Shown: positions 47,406-58,108 of the stretch, piece by piece | How the letters are laid out: each line of letters begins with the position of its first letter | How positions within the stretch are numbered: the stretch's first letter is position 1 | Origin: Euryodendron excelsum | Taxonomy: Eukaryota > Streptophyta > Magnoliopsida > Ericales > Pentaphylacaceae | Assembly (NCBI GenBank): GCA_033060915.1 | Contig: CM065384.1 | Coordinates: 10,753,001 to 10,817,000, forward strand | Reading direction: 5' to 3' | Length of the DNA stretch: 64,000 nucleotides | The notes under the pieces: model-generated | The model's input: only the letters and a program-made list of their open reading frames with translations | What the model was told of the DNA's origin: nothing | Databases searched by the model: none | Translations under genes and position numbers: made by a program

Positions 47406-48154
47406 AATAGGAGGGGACATCCCTGGTAAAGATCTGTAGGGGGTATTTCAGTGCCCCTGTCAACCTTGATTGCTGCAGCTAACGTAGCCAAGGCATCGGC
47501 GAAGCTGTTCTCTGTTCGGGGTACGTGACGAAAATTCACGCTTTTGAATAGCTGACACAAATCTTTGACTTGTTGATGATACGGAGAAAGTTTTGCATCT
47601 CGAGTTTGGTACACGTCCTTGGATTGCTGAATGACCAAATCTGAATCGCCGAGAACAACCAATTCATTAATCTTCATTTCTAATGCCAATCTTAACCCTA
47701 GGATGCAAGCCTCATATTCGGCGATGTTATTGGTGCAGAGTTCAAGTTGTAACTTAACCATAATAGGATAATGACTGCCTATTCTCGACACTATTACTGC
47801 CCCAATGCCGACTCCCCTTTTGTTAGCAGCGCCATCGAAAAACATTTTCCACCGAGCTGGTTCTTGCTCTTTAGATGCATCATCAACGCATAGTATATTT
47901 TCATCAGGAAATTGGGGCTCCATGGATTGATAATCATCAATGGGGTTCTCGGCCAGATAATTAGCTATCACCTGCCCCTTGACTGCTTTACGGGTAGTGA
48001 ATACAATGTCGAATTCTGATAGGATCATGTGCCATCGAGCAATTCTGCTGGACAGGGTTGGTTTCTCAAATATATACTTGAGGGGATCCATTTGAGAGAT
48101 GAGGAAGGCGGTATGATAGAGCATGTAGTGTCGAAGCCTATGAGCTGTCCAGGC
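47387..48154 (-). pseudogene. Second, archaeal-type RNase H (element A)
   Basis: Within the 245-codon frame starting at 48124, residues about 1-65 are the connecting region (PLKYIFEKPTLSSRIARWHM, LSEFDIVFTTRKAVKGQ). Residues 92-215 are an RNase HI fold with DEDD residues D97 (MFFDGAANKRGVG), E136 (NNIAEYEACILGL), D160 (VVLGDSDLVIQQ) and D210 (ENSFADALATLAA). An additional RNase H downstream of the original one is a known property of Tat-lineage elements. It degrades RNA in RNA:DNA hybrids. The frame is cut upstream by TGA (48155-48157). Confidence 0.87.
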
Positions 48155-48265
48155 TCATAAGCAGTAGGTTTTCTCAAGATCGGAATACTTCGCTTCATAT
48201 GACAGAAATTTCTTACTGAGGCAGTAAATGGCTTGCTCTTTTCTTCTCGTTTCATCATGCTGTCA
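48155..48265 (-). pseudogene. Original Ty3-type RNase H remnant, between two stops (element A)
   Basis: It is in the same frame as RT and the second RNase H, bounded by TGA codons at 48263-48265 and 48155-48157. The reading (QHDETRRKEQAIYCLSKKF, then a YSDLEKTYC block) fits the standard gypsy RNase H with its YLSKKF..YS.LEK signature. Together with the RT tail (VLDTSMGCIL) the catalytic acidic residues look reduced, as expected for a degenerate domain kept as a tether. Confidence 0.78.
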
Positions 48266-49468
48266 CAAGATGCATCCCATAGAAGTATCTAACACTGACA
48301 TGTACATCAGCAAAGGACGTCCCGGGGTTGGTGCCACTAGGATAGGGGGATTTCGAAGATATTCTTTAATTTTCTCAAACACTATTTGACAGTTATCATC
48401 CCACTCTTTTGGAACGTCTTTCTTAAGGAGCTTGAAAATAGGTTCACACAGGTGGGTCATTTGGGCGATGAACCTGCTAATAATGTTCAACTTTCCTAGA
48501 AAAGATCGAACCTCCTTTTCCCCTTTTGGTGTAGGCATTTCAACAATGGACTTTACTTTGGTAGGATCAACCTCTATCCCCTTTTCATTGACTATAAACC
48601 CCAGCAATTTCCCTGAAGATACTCCGAATGTGCATTTGGCTGGATTTAGCTTAAGCTGATATCTACGAAGACGATCAAACACCCTCCGCAAGTTGAACAA
48701 GTGATCTTTCCGCTGCTTGGACTTGACAATCATGTCATCCACATAGATCTCTACTTCCTGATGCATCATGTCATGGAATAAAGTTACCATGGCTTTTTGG
48801 TAGGTTGCCCCTGCATTGCGAAGCCCGAATGGCATGACTTTATAACAGTATACTCCCCAGGGGGTAATGAAAGCAGTCTTCTCCCGATCCTCTTCAGCTA
48901 GCTTGAACTGATTATATCCCGAAAAACCGTCCATGAAGGAAAACATTCCATGACCAGCCGTGTTGTCAACAAGCAAGTGTATGTGTGGAAGAGGAAAATC
49001 ATCCTTTGGACTGGCCCTGTTGAGGTCCCGAAAGTCAATGCACATCTGCACCTTGCCATCTTTCTTAGGTACCGGGATAATATTAGCCAGCCATTGGGGA
49101 TACTCTACTACTTGCAAAAATCTTGCCTGGAATTGTTTAATCACCTCCTCCTTGATCTTCAGGCTCCATTCGGGTTTCAATCTTCTTAGCTTCCGCTTAA
49201 AGGGTTTCATCTGCGGGTCTAAGGGTAGTCTGTGTTCCACAATGGATTCATCTAGTCCGGGCATGTCTTGATAGGACCATATGAAAACATCCAAGTATGC
49301 CCGCAAAAGTTCCAACAATTCTTTGCGCTGCCATTGATCTAGGCCTGTACCGATTCTAAGTTCTTTCGGATCCCCTTTATTTCCCAAATTAACGGTTTCT
49401 GTTTCCTCAATGTTTGGGGTATTACGATTCTCATTTCTTTCTATTTGTTCTCGAATTTCCTTTGGCAT
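48263..49468 (-). pseudogene. rt: Reverse transcriptase (element A)
   Basis: A 401-codon open frame. The N-terminal linker (ETVNLGNKGDPKELRIGTGL, typical of Tat/Ogre) is followed by all RT blocks: IIPVPKKDGKVQMCIDFRDL (129-148), FSFMDGFSGYNQ with D180, TPWGVYCYKVMPFGLRNAGA, the catalytic IYVDDMIVKS (YVDD, 242-245), KLNPAKCTFGVSSGKLLGF, and the thumb/connection (EVRSFLGKLNIISRFI). The domain itself is intact and lacks internal stops. The ATG is unlikely to be a true start: coding similarity continues upstream past a TAA (49505-49507). It copies element RNA into DNA in virus-like particles. Confidence 0.93.
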
Positions 49469-49655
49469 CTCCTCTGTAAGATTTACATCTTCTTCAATTC
49501 CCAGTTATTGGTAATCAAACTCGGTGTTCAAGTTATCATTTATCAAGATTGGCATTCTTCGGATTAGCTGAGTAAGATATCGGATGCAAGGGTCCCTGGC
49601 ATGGAAAATAGTGTACAATAAATCAAACACGAAAGGAATATTTTTTCATTGATAA
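49469..49655 (-). pseudogene. Upstream extension of RT frame, one stop
   Basis: In the RT frame this stretch stays open from just after a TGA near 49655. It encodes VFDLLYTIFHARDPCIRYL and a MPILINDNLNTEFDYQ segment, then TAA (49505-49507), then LGIEEDVNLTEEMPKE leading into RT. The sequence looks coding, so the junction with the protease lies further upstream. Confidence 0.6.
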
Positions 49656-49736
49656 CTTGATTTTAAAGAGTTAAGACAAATAAATTTAAAAGGACAAAGT
49701 TTGCTTATGGCGAATCAGTTGCTCCAAGATCCCGCT
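49656..49736 (-). other. Gap between protease and RT frames; candidate intron region
   Basis: An AT-rich stretch (TTTAAATTTATTTG-like) with stops in all minus-strand frames. Ogre elements are known to have a spliced intron between the protease and RT coding parts; this gap and the AG dinucleotides just downstream (for example in ATGCCAG|GGACC near 49598) fit that position. The intron would probably extend beyond the gap. No transcript evidence. Confidence 0.4.
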
Positions 49737-50837
49737 CTAATGGGCTTTGTACCGAAACTTGCGAGCATGGATGATGTCTTTGTTGGCCCAATTATGCAAC
49801 TTTTCGCATGGCAACGTCGCTCGAATGGATCCATCTTGGGTTACTCCGATGTTGGCTGTCATGACGGGCACTTCTTCTGGGACCTTCCTCTTCTTCTTAC
49901 TTAATATAGGTATTCCTTCCCCCATGTCCAACTGCTTGAATTGGTCTGAAAGTTCCACGACAGCTTTCTTATCAGCCCTCTTCTTCCGCGCTGCTTCTAT
50001 TTTCTCCTTTCTTATGGGTACATACCCCAACCCAAAGGTGGGTTCAGCCGACGGTATTTCTATAATTTCAGGTCTTCCTTGTAAACATCTCCCTAAGCCT
50101 TTGCCCAGATGGAAGCCATTTGCTTTAAAATACCGTACTACCATCTGAGAGTTCCTGAAATATTTTGGCTCCACTTGATCTTCTTTCTGCACAACAGTGA
50201 TATATTCGAACGATTGAAAACAAGAGGGCAGTTCAGTGTCAGATGTGATGATATCAGCCTTGTATACAGCGAGCTCTTTTTCAGCGAAAATGGAGATTAG
50301 CTTGGAGCCTACGATGAACTTGACTTTTTGATGAAGGCTAGAAGGAACCGCGCCCGCTGAATGAATCCAGGGCCTTCCTAACAGCAAATTATAGACAGCC
50401 GAAATGTGTAAGACTTGGAATTTAATTGTGAAGGTTACTGGTCCTATCTCGATAGGCATTTCAATTTCCCCCATGGCCTCCTTCCGAGAACCATCAAAGG
50501 CACGGATGATCATACCACTATTTTTCAAATAGGTTTGGTCCATTCCCAACCTTTCCAGGGTAGAATACGGGCATACGTTTAAAGCCGACCCATTATCTAT
50601 CAATACCTTGGCCATCATCTTTCCTCTTGTCCTTATAGCGATATGCAGAGCCCGGGTATGGCCTGTTCCATCAGTTGGAATCTCGTCATCAGAGAAGGTG
50701 ATGATGTTTGGGGCTATAATGAGACTCACCATGTCATGTAGATTATCTGGCGTGAAACTCTCAGGCACATGAGCATCCTTGAGGATCTTTATTAAAGTAT
50801 TTCGGTGCACCTCAGAAATGAGCAGTAAACCCAACAT
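49737..50837 (-). pseudogene. pro: Aspartic protease with G-patch-like segment (element A)
   Basis: A 366-codon open frame. Residues 1-60 include EVHRNTLIKILKDAHVPESF and FSDDEIPTDGTGHTRALHI. The retropepsin site is VLIDNGSALNVCP (D81-N-G), the variant D-N-G-S-A form usual in Tat/Ogre elements, followed by LLGRPWIHSAGAVPSSLHQK. Residues about 233-275 (YFKANGFHLGKGLGRCLQG ... FGLGYVP) resemble a G-patch. It would cleave the Gag-Pol polyprotein. A single-base frameshift near 50838-50845 separates it from the upstream gag-tail frame. Confidence 0.85.
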
Positions 50838-51568
50838 CGAAATATGGGCTGGGCTTTCCTAAGCTGTTCCATGATATCGTAATCGACCTTTCCTAAAGCT
50901 TTGGTGAATTCTGACATCTCCTGATCTGTTAGTTGGTTGGAGCACTCTCCTTCTTTATCCTTCCCCTTCCTTTTTCTTTCCACTTCAACAGAGGTGTAAA
51001 GGCGCCCTGATCGAGTCATCCCCCCTATTTCTGTTACGGGCTCTCCGGTGCCCTTATCAGGTGGGTAATTCCATGGGACGTTATGAAGACTGGGTATTGG
51101 CATTTGGGTTATAGTGGGAAGAGTTATCCTTAGATTTATGAGCAAAGGGATTGCCACAGGTGAAGGGTTGGTAAGGACGGGTAGAGTGGTAGGCACAATT
51201 GGCTTCTTTGGCAAGACTAAAGGTAACTTAGGTCGTATGTCTCCTTGGTTGTTGGTTTGAGGTTCAGGTCGAGCCATAGCGATCATGGGTTCAGGATAGA
51301 ATAACGTAGTAAGGACAAGGTGGTAATGGGAAGGGTCCAGTATGGCTCCTATGGTTAGGTTCACGTTAGGTTGAAATGATTGCATGGTTAGGAAGGAATG
51401 ATCTTGGTATTTGGGCTCCTCTAAGGCAGGAATTGTCCCTTCTGAGATTGCGGTAAGTGGGTTGCACAGGTGGTTCTTGCTAACATTCCCGCTTTCCAAT
51501 GGTATGTTCTCCTGAAGCTTGTGAACCATGGCCTTCACTATTATGGAGGATGTTGGACTAGTATTCAT
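50792..51568 (-). pseudogene. gag: Gag tail lacking the capsid core (element A)
   Basis: A 258-codon frame starting MNTSPTSSIIVKAMVHKL. It is proline-rich, then reads WNYPPDKGTGEPVTEIGGMT, RSGRLYTSVEVERKRKGK and LTDQEMSEFTKALGKVDYDI before running out of frame. The GGMTRSGR-Y and the E-F-x-K-x-[IL]-x-x-x-[ED]-Y segments are the usual Gag-to-protease linker of Tat/Ogre polyproteins. The Gag core motif KYNGT..P..HL seen in element B is missing, so roughly a kilobase of coding DNA seems deleted between the N-terminal part and the linker. The start position corresponds to B's gag ATG (both about 1.45-1.5 kb from the PBS). Confidence 0.7.
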
Positions 51569-52244
51569 TACCTATAACAATGACGACGACAGTTACAAAT
51601 TAGAGTTTGGTTCTTGGAAAAATCTATGCAATGCATGTCCTAGGGTGCCCCTCTTTAGGAGGGAAACTAGCCATGATGTATTGGCTCACTTTTGGAGATA
51701 GGGGGTTTGCCCCTGTATGCAGAAACCTTACCAACAGGTGGGAACCTTCAATCATCCATGCATTCATTCATAAACATAAAGAAGTACATTAAATTTTGAG
51801 TTTGAGATACAAAAGAATTGAAATACATTTCAATAGGGGGAGGGGAAACATTTTCCTTTGGACTTCCACTTATCTACTTTTACAAAGGAAAAACCTAAAC
51901 TACTCTTGAGTCTTCGGATTTGCCTTCCTTTGATTTAATGTTGAGGAGGTCGCTGAGAGACCTTGTTGATTGGTTGCCCCTTGTCTTCTTGGCAATCCTA
52001 TCTCCGTGAGCATAGAGGGATTGGGGCCCCTCTTATGGAATGGATTGAGATGCATGCAATGAATCCTTAGGGTTACATGGGAACCCTTAGGGTTTAGGTA
52101 GGTTTAATGCAAGGGAGAGTGACCTTGGTGTCACTCTCAACGGGTTGATCATATGCATGAGAATGCAGTGACTTGAATTGCTTAGAACTCTTGTCTTGAC
52201 ATGGAATATGGAATACATGAGCATGAATATGCAAAGAGTATAAG
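51569..52244 (-). other. Element A leader, part next to gag
   Basis: Non-coding, with the same landmarks as B's leader (see 35047-36524). The last five bases ATAAG (52240-52244) are the left TSD of S5. Confidence 0.7.
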
Positions 52245-55200
52245 TGTCGCGCCCAGATTTTTCGCACTCGAGGAATACTCACTCAAGCGGGAAAAATGCT
52301 GTACTCTCTTGTTAGAACTCACCCTCCTAAAAGAATGAGTGCGATTAGGTTTGAATTGAAAAATTCATTTGAATAAAGGGCTTTTGAAAAAGATTTGGAG
52401 TCGCCACCTAACTTGATTAAGGTGAGTTAGGTCACCTAAAAACTAAGAATAATCCAAAGACTACACTTAGGGTTTTTGGAAAACGATTTGAAAATATCTC
52501 CTCGAGAGAGGGTTTTTTAGGAAAACAGGTTGTTTGGCAACCTTTGGAAAGCATTTAGCCCTTTTTAAAAAATAACTCATTTTTGGTCTTTGAAATCAAT
52601 GATTCTAGGTTCGGAGGTTGGTTACGTGTAGGGAAGACGTACTAAGCTATCACCCTACCCCGCCCTTTCGGTACCTACATGTCAATCTATCCTAGATTCA
52701 TCTATGAGAGTCTTTAATTAACATGTGTTCAATCCTATTCACTTTGAAAAAAACAATGTTTAGAAAGCATGATGCATGATATGCAAGTGCAAATTAAGAT
52801 AATTGAAAAATAGATTTGAAAAGAGATTGATTTGAAATTGATTTGATTTGAAAATAGACTTGAAGAAATAGAATTGAAATTGGAAAAGTTTGAAAATTGA
52901 AAGTAGAAATTTGAAAATAGAAATTTTGGAATTGAAATTTGAGATTTGAGAAGATTTTGAATACCACACCCATGAGGGTGGAATTGAAAGTTTGAAAGGT
53001 ATTGTGACCGCACCTATGAAGGTTGCCTACGTATCCCTTTGGGGGAATCAGGTCAGTCGTAGTTCGGACCGGAGTCCGATTGAAAACAGAAGAGTTGATT
53101 TGAAAGAAAGAGATTGAATTGGAAATTGAATTTGATTTGAAATTAGAAAAGGAGATTGGAAATTGGAATTGAGAGGATTGGACTTTGATTTGGAAAGGTT
53201 GATTTGGACTTGTTTTGAAAAAGAGAAGGTTTAAGAAAACCTAGACTTAGGAAAGATAGGAGACCTAGGAAAGACTTGAGATTGAGGAAGATTGGATTGG
53301 AATGTTAGATGTGGAAGATTTGGAAAGATTTGGAAACTTGGAATTTAGGAAAGATTTAGATTAGGGAAGTTTCAAATTAGGAAAATGTTATTTTTGGAAA
53401 GTTTCATTTTTGGAAAGTTTCAAATTAAGAAAGTTTTGAATTAGGAAAGTTTTAGGTTTAGGAAAGTTTCGAAGTTAGGAAAGTTTTGAAATTAGGAAAG
53501 TTTTAAATTAAGAAAATTTCAGAAAAGAAAAGGTTTTAAGATTAGGAAAGTTCCCAAATTAAGAAAGTTTTGAAAATCGAAAAGTTTTGAATTTAGAAAT
53601 GTTTTGAAAAAGGGAAGTTTTGAATTTGGCAAGCTTTGAAAACAAGGAAGTTTTGAAAATAAGAAAGTTTCGTTTTAGAAAAGGTTTGAAAAAGGAAAGC
53701 TTTCAATTTAGGAAATGTTTGAATTAAGAAAGTTTCAACTTAAGAAAGTCTTAAATTAGGAAAGTTTTGAGTTTAGAAAAGTTTTAGATTTGAAAAGATT
53801 TTGAAGTTTTGGAAAGTTTAGAATTTGAAAAGATTTAGGGTTAGAAAGATTAAGATTTAAAAAGTTTTAAGGTTTTAAGAAATCTTGAGATTAGGAAAGG
53901 TTTGAGTTTAGGAAGAGTTTGAAAACTTAGGTTTGAAAAGTTAAGATTTGGAAAAGGGGTAGGATTAGAAAAGGGTTGAATTAGGAAAGATTTTTATGTT
54001 CAAGTTTTTGGAAACTTAAAGTTTAGGAAAGTGGAAGTTTAGGAAGGGATTTGAATTAGGAAAGATTTGGATTTGGAAGGGATTGGATTTGGTTTCTAAA
54101 AGCAAAGGTTTGATTTTGTTTCAAAAAATGAAGGATTGGATTTGGTTTCCTAAAGGGAAGATAGGATTTGGCAAGGATTTGGAAAGGAAGATTCTAGAAA
54201 CCCTAGTTTTGAAAGTGTGGAATTTTAACGTAGAAAAGAGGTTTTGGAAACATGTATAGTTTGGATGTGAAAACAAGAGGTTTTGGAAACCTAGGTTTGG
54301 GGCAAAGTTTGAAAACCATGTTTTTGGGAAGAAAATTAGGGTTTCCTAATTGTGGGTTCTAGGGCTTGATTTGGGCTCTAAGGAAAGAGGATTTTGGAAA
54401 GTACATTTTTGGAAACGAAGGTTTTCTAGAAGGGAATCCTAGGGAGGAGTTTTTGGAAAGTGAATTTGAAGAGGGAGTTTTTGGAAAAAGATTTTAAAGA
54501 GGAGTTTTGGAAAGTGTGTTTTTAGAAACGTGTTTTTTGGAAGGAAAATCCTAGAGAGGAAATTTCTAGAAGGAAAATTTTGGAAAGAGAGTTTTTTAGA
54601 AAGGTTTTTGGAGAGAGTTTTTAGGAAGGTGAATCTAGGGAGTGCTTTTTTAGAAAGTGAATTTTGAGGAAAAATTTTGCAGAGGAGTTGAAAAAGAGAG
54701 TTTTGAAAAATAGATTTTGGAAGGGAGTTTTTTGAAAACAATTTTGAAGAGGAGAGTTTTAGGAAAGTATGTTGAAAAAGAGATTTTTATGAAAAGATTT
54801 TTGAAGAGAGAGTTTTTGGCCAGTATGAAAACGTCTCACTTTCCTAAAGCGATTCTAGCCATAAGAAAGTGGTTTTGAAAACAATAAGGTTTGAAAATAT
54901 AGGCCAAAAGGTCACTTTTAATATAACACTTTCCTAAAGCAACCCTTGTCATGAAAAGGCTAGAATCACCCTAGAATTGTGGTTTTGAAAACAAGTTTTT
55001 GACAAAGAGATTTTGATGCAATTTTGAAAAACAAGTTTGAAAAAGATTTGAAAAACAACTTTGAAAACGGTTTTTGGAAGATGCAAGATTATGATATGCA
55101 CAATGCAATTTGGAGTCGTGAACATACAAGGTTAAGGCTTCACCACATAATCAAGGGGGCCGGACCCACGTGGTCTTTGGTTAGACTAGAAGAAAGCCCC

Positions 55201-55688
55201 TGACACGGTGACTCTCCAATAGCCCAATCCTACACATGGACCGGGAGTCCCCTTGTTTCAAGCATGCAAAGAAAGAGGGGGAAAGAGATGGGGGATTAAA
55301 ATAGAGAAAACCCAAGTGGGTTGGAGAGAGAAGAGAGAGGGGGAAGTACAGAAAATTAAAGAGAAAGCCTACCGTATGTCTTCTTTATTTTGCGCGCCGC
55401 GCTGTCTTCGGTTTTCGGTCTTTGTCTTGATCTTCACCTTCAGTCTTCAAGAGTTGTCTTCAAGCTTTGGATGGCAGCTCTTCAAGTCTTCAAAGGATGG
55501 TTGAAGGCTAGTGTATGAGTGTATGGGGGAGTATATGAGTGTATAGGAGGCTAGGGTTTGTGTATAGTGGCTAGGGTTTGGGAAAACCTAGGGAGGCTAA
55601 GGTTTTGGAGGTGCTCGAGCTCTGTATATCGAAATATAGGATTTTTAGGTTAAGTTTGCAGACCCTCTTCACGTTGAATGAGGCTCTG

Positions 55689-55696
55689 TATTTATA
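55689..55696 (-). promoter_or_regulatory. LTR TATA box (S5)
   Basis: TATTTATA (TATAAATA in sense), with four clear GGCGCC half-modules at 55710-55805 directly upstream in LTR sense. Confidence 0.68.
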
Positions 55697-56639
55697 GAAG
55701 TTGGACAAACCTGGCGCTTGTTGCAGTGGCGCCAGGGCAAACTTTACACTGGCGCCACTAGCAGTGGCGCCAGGCCATTTTTTGGCTTGGCGCCACTAGT
55801 AGTGGCACCAGCCAATTAGGAAAGGTTTAAGGTCGGCAAGCAACGTATCTTTGACTAGATTTGGGCGCCTGTACTAGTGACTACCATGCAACTTTTAACC
55901 TGGCTTCACTGGGAGCGACTCCGGAAAGTCCGGGAATGATTTGGAGGAGCCCGGAATGACCCGGAAGGCCAGAAAGAAGCAGGAACACTTAAAATAGTGT
56001 CCTGGAGGTATTTGACTTGAAAAGTGAGGATAAGATGTGTCAGAAAGGTTGACCGAGCCTTTAGGGGCAAAACGGTCACTCGGACTGGGAAACTGCCGGG
56101 ACAGACTCGGATTGTCCTGGAAGAAGACTTGGGATCTGGAAACAATATTCAGAATGTTCCCGGAGGTTTCCGGTTTGATTCCTAGAGGCGGCGTGGTCGG
56201 AAAAGGAGACCGACTCACTAGGGGCAAAACGGTCATTTTGTACCGGGTTTGCCGGAACTAACTCGGAATGGTCCGGAAAGGTAAAGGAAGGTTAAGAACA
56301 ATATAAAAAGTATTCTCGGGACATTACCGGTTTGATACCCAGAGCCGGTGTGGTCGAAGAAGGAGATTGGCCCTCCAGGGGCAAAACGGTCATTTTGTAC
56401 CGTGTTGGCCGGAACTGACTCGGAATGATCTGAAAAGGTAAAGGAAGATTGAGAATACTATAAAAAGTAGTCTCAGGAGGTTACCGGTTTGATACCCAAA
56501 GCCGGTGTGGTTCTCGGGGCATTCGGATGCTTAGGGGCAAAATGGTCATCTTGATCGGAGAGTCTCGGAAAAGGTCCTAAGGGTAGTCTGGTCATTTTTC
56601 ACCGAAGTGAGCTAACAGACACGGGTGTTGACCTGGGTT

Positions 56640-56925
56640 TTGAGTGTTTCCGCCACTCTAATGACGGTCGTCGTGACATAGGGATTTGTTGCCAATTCCC
56701 TATATCGACCTATTCGTGAGTATTTCCGCTACTCTAACGGTTTTGTGAGTATTTCCGCTACTCTAACGGTTGAGTATTTCCGCTACTCAGACGGGGTTGA
56801 TGATTTGGGAGTATTTCCGTTACTCGGACGGGGTTGATGATTTGTGAGTATTTCCGCTACTCTAATGGTTTTGTGAGTACTTCTGCTACTCTAACAGTTT
56901 TGTGAGTAGTTTTGCTACTCGAACC
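56640..56925. repeat. U3 GAGTA/TACTC minisatellite, about eight units (S5)
   Basis: Units of the type GTGAGTATTTCCGCTACTCTAACGG; the reverse complement of the array in S4 (29425-29815). Confidence 0.9.
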
Positions 56926-57135
56926 GTCTCGAGGAATAAACTGTCTCGAGAGAGGGATTGGAAAGGGGTCTTACCGTCCCCTAAGAGACATGCCTGGATT
57001 GGAATCGTCTCGAGGAATAAACTGTCTCGAGAGAGGGATTGGAAAGGGGTCTTACCGTCTCCGAAGAGGCGTGCCTGGATTGGAATAGATTTACTATCTT
57101 GAGGAATCAACTGTCTCGAGAGAGGGGTTGGAGTT
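56925..57135. repeat. 81-bp U3 tandem repeat, three units (S5)
   Basis: Same unit as 41741-42110, with CTCGAGAGAGGGATTGG at 56946, 57027 and 57116. Confidence 0.88.
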
Positions 57136-57330
57136 GGAAAGGAAAGGACAATGCCTCTAAGGGCATTTTGGTCATTTTGTCTCTATTTGGGCTTGGTGGG
57201 CCCGCGAGGCGATGGACAGACGGGATTTGGACCTAGAGAATTGGTTTCGATAGGAATATGCCCACAATGACTTGAAAGCAAGTCTGGACAGAGCGTAGAC
57301 TGCCGAGCGGTCAAAAATGGGGTGCTTACA

Positions 57331-58090
57331 ATAAGGAGTGAGAATGCAGTAGCAAGATAAATGTGCATGCATGAGTAGTTAAACAGGCATTATAACAATA
57401 TAAATACAGTCAATATAACAGCAGGAATAAACAGGTATAAATGAAAGTAAGAGTAGTCGCCCTTTCCTCTGTGGTTTTGAAAACGGTGCTCGTGTCTTAA
57501 ATCCGGTATAGATTCGGCTATACATGGTATCTATATGAGTATGAGATTGAGGGTTGACTAATGCGTCTTAAAAAGGCTCGGTCCCCGAATCTTCAAACCT
57601 AGGCCCACTCCTCGAGGTGTTGCCATGATCGGTTGGTGATTCGAGCGAGGGAACCATCAAGAGGCCGTAGGCGAAAAAACTAACACACCATCTTGCCCAC
57701 AACCAATATACCGTTCCCCCTTTCTAACTAGAAAGGACATATCAGGATAATAATGCAAGTATGCAGAATGCAAGTGCACATGCAGTGTGTGTGTGATTTT
57801 TAAAAGTGGAGGAAAGGGCCCAACAACTCCTATTCATCCTGTACATCACATTCATGCAAAACAGTTAATAAAATTTAAACAAAATGTGTACCTACAAAAC
57901 AAAGATGCAAGTGTTAGTATCTGGATAACAAACATAATATAAGATAATATGAATGAATGCATGTTTTTTGAAAACAATTTTGAAAATTTAGTTTTGAAAA
58001 TTTAAAGTGAATAGGATTGAACCAAGTTAATTGAAGACTCTACATAGGTAAAGGGTAAAGAGATATGATTACGGCCTAACCCTCTAAGTC
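57331..58090 (-). other. Element A leader, part next to PBS
   Basis: Non-coding. It matches element B's leader at 35760-36520 ('gtgtcttaaatccgg', 'tcttcaaacctaggccc', 'gcacatgcagtgtgtgtgtg'). Packaging and dimerisation signals would be expected here but none can be named from sequence alone. Confidence 0.7.
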
Positions 58091-58108
58091 TTCCCAGCGG
58101 AGTCGCCA
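58091..58108 (-). promoter_or_regulatory. Primer binding site of element A
   Basis: The minus strand reads TGGCGACTCCGCTGGGAA, two bases (GC) inside the LTR edge at 58111. It begins with TGG, the complement of a tRNA CCA end. Ogre-type elements are reported to use tRNA-Arg; I could not check the match to a tRNA. Confidence 0.8.

Larger units (their letters stand above)
52245..57330 (-). mobile_element. Solo LTR S5 (5,086 bp) nested in element A leader
   Basis: It begins TGTCGCGCCCAGATTTTTCG, ends ATGGGGTGCTTACA, and is flanked by perfect ATAAG (52240-52244, 57331-57335). It is a full family LTR with no internal DNA; removing it rejoins the leader. It inserted after element A and is therefore among the youngest events in the window. 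Confidence 0.94.
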
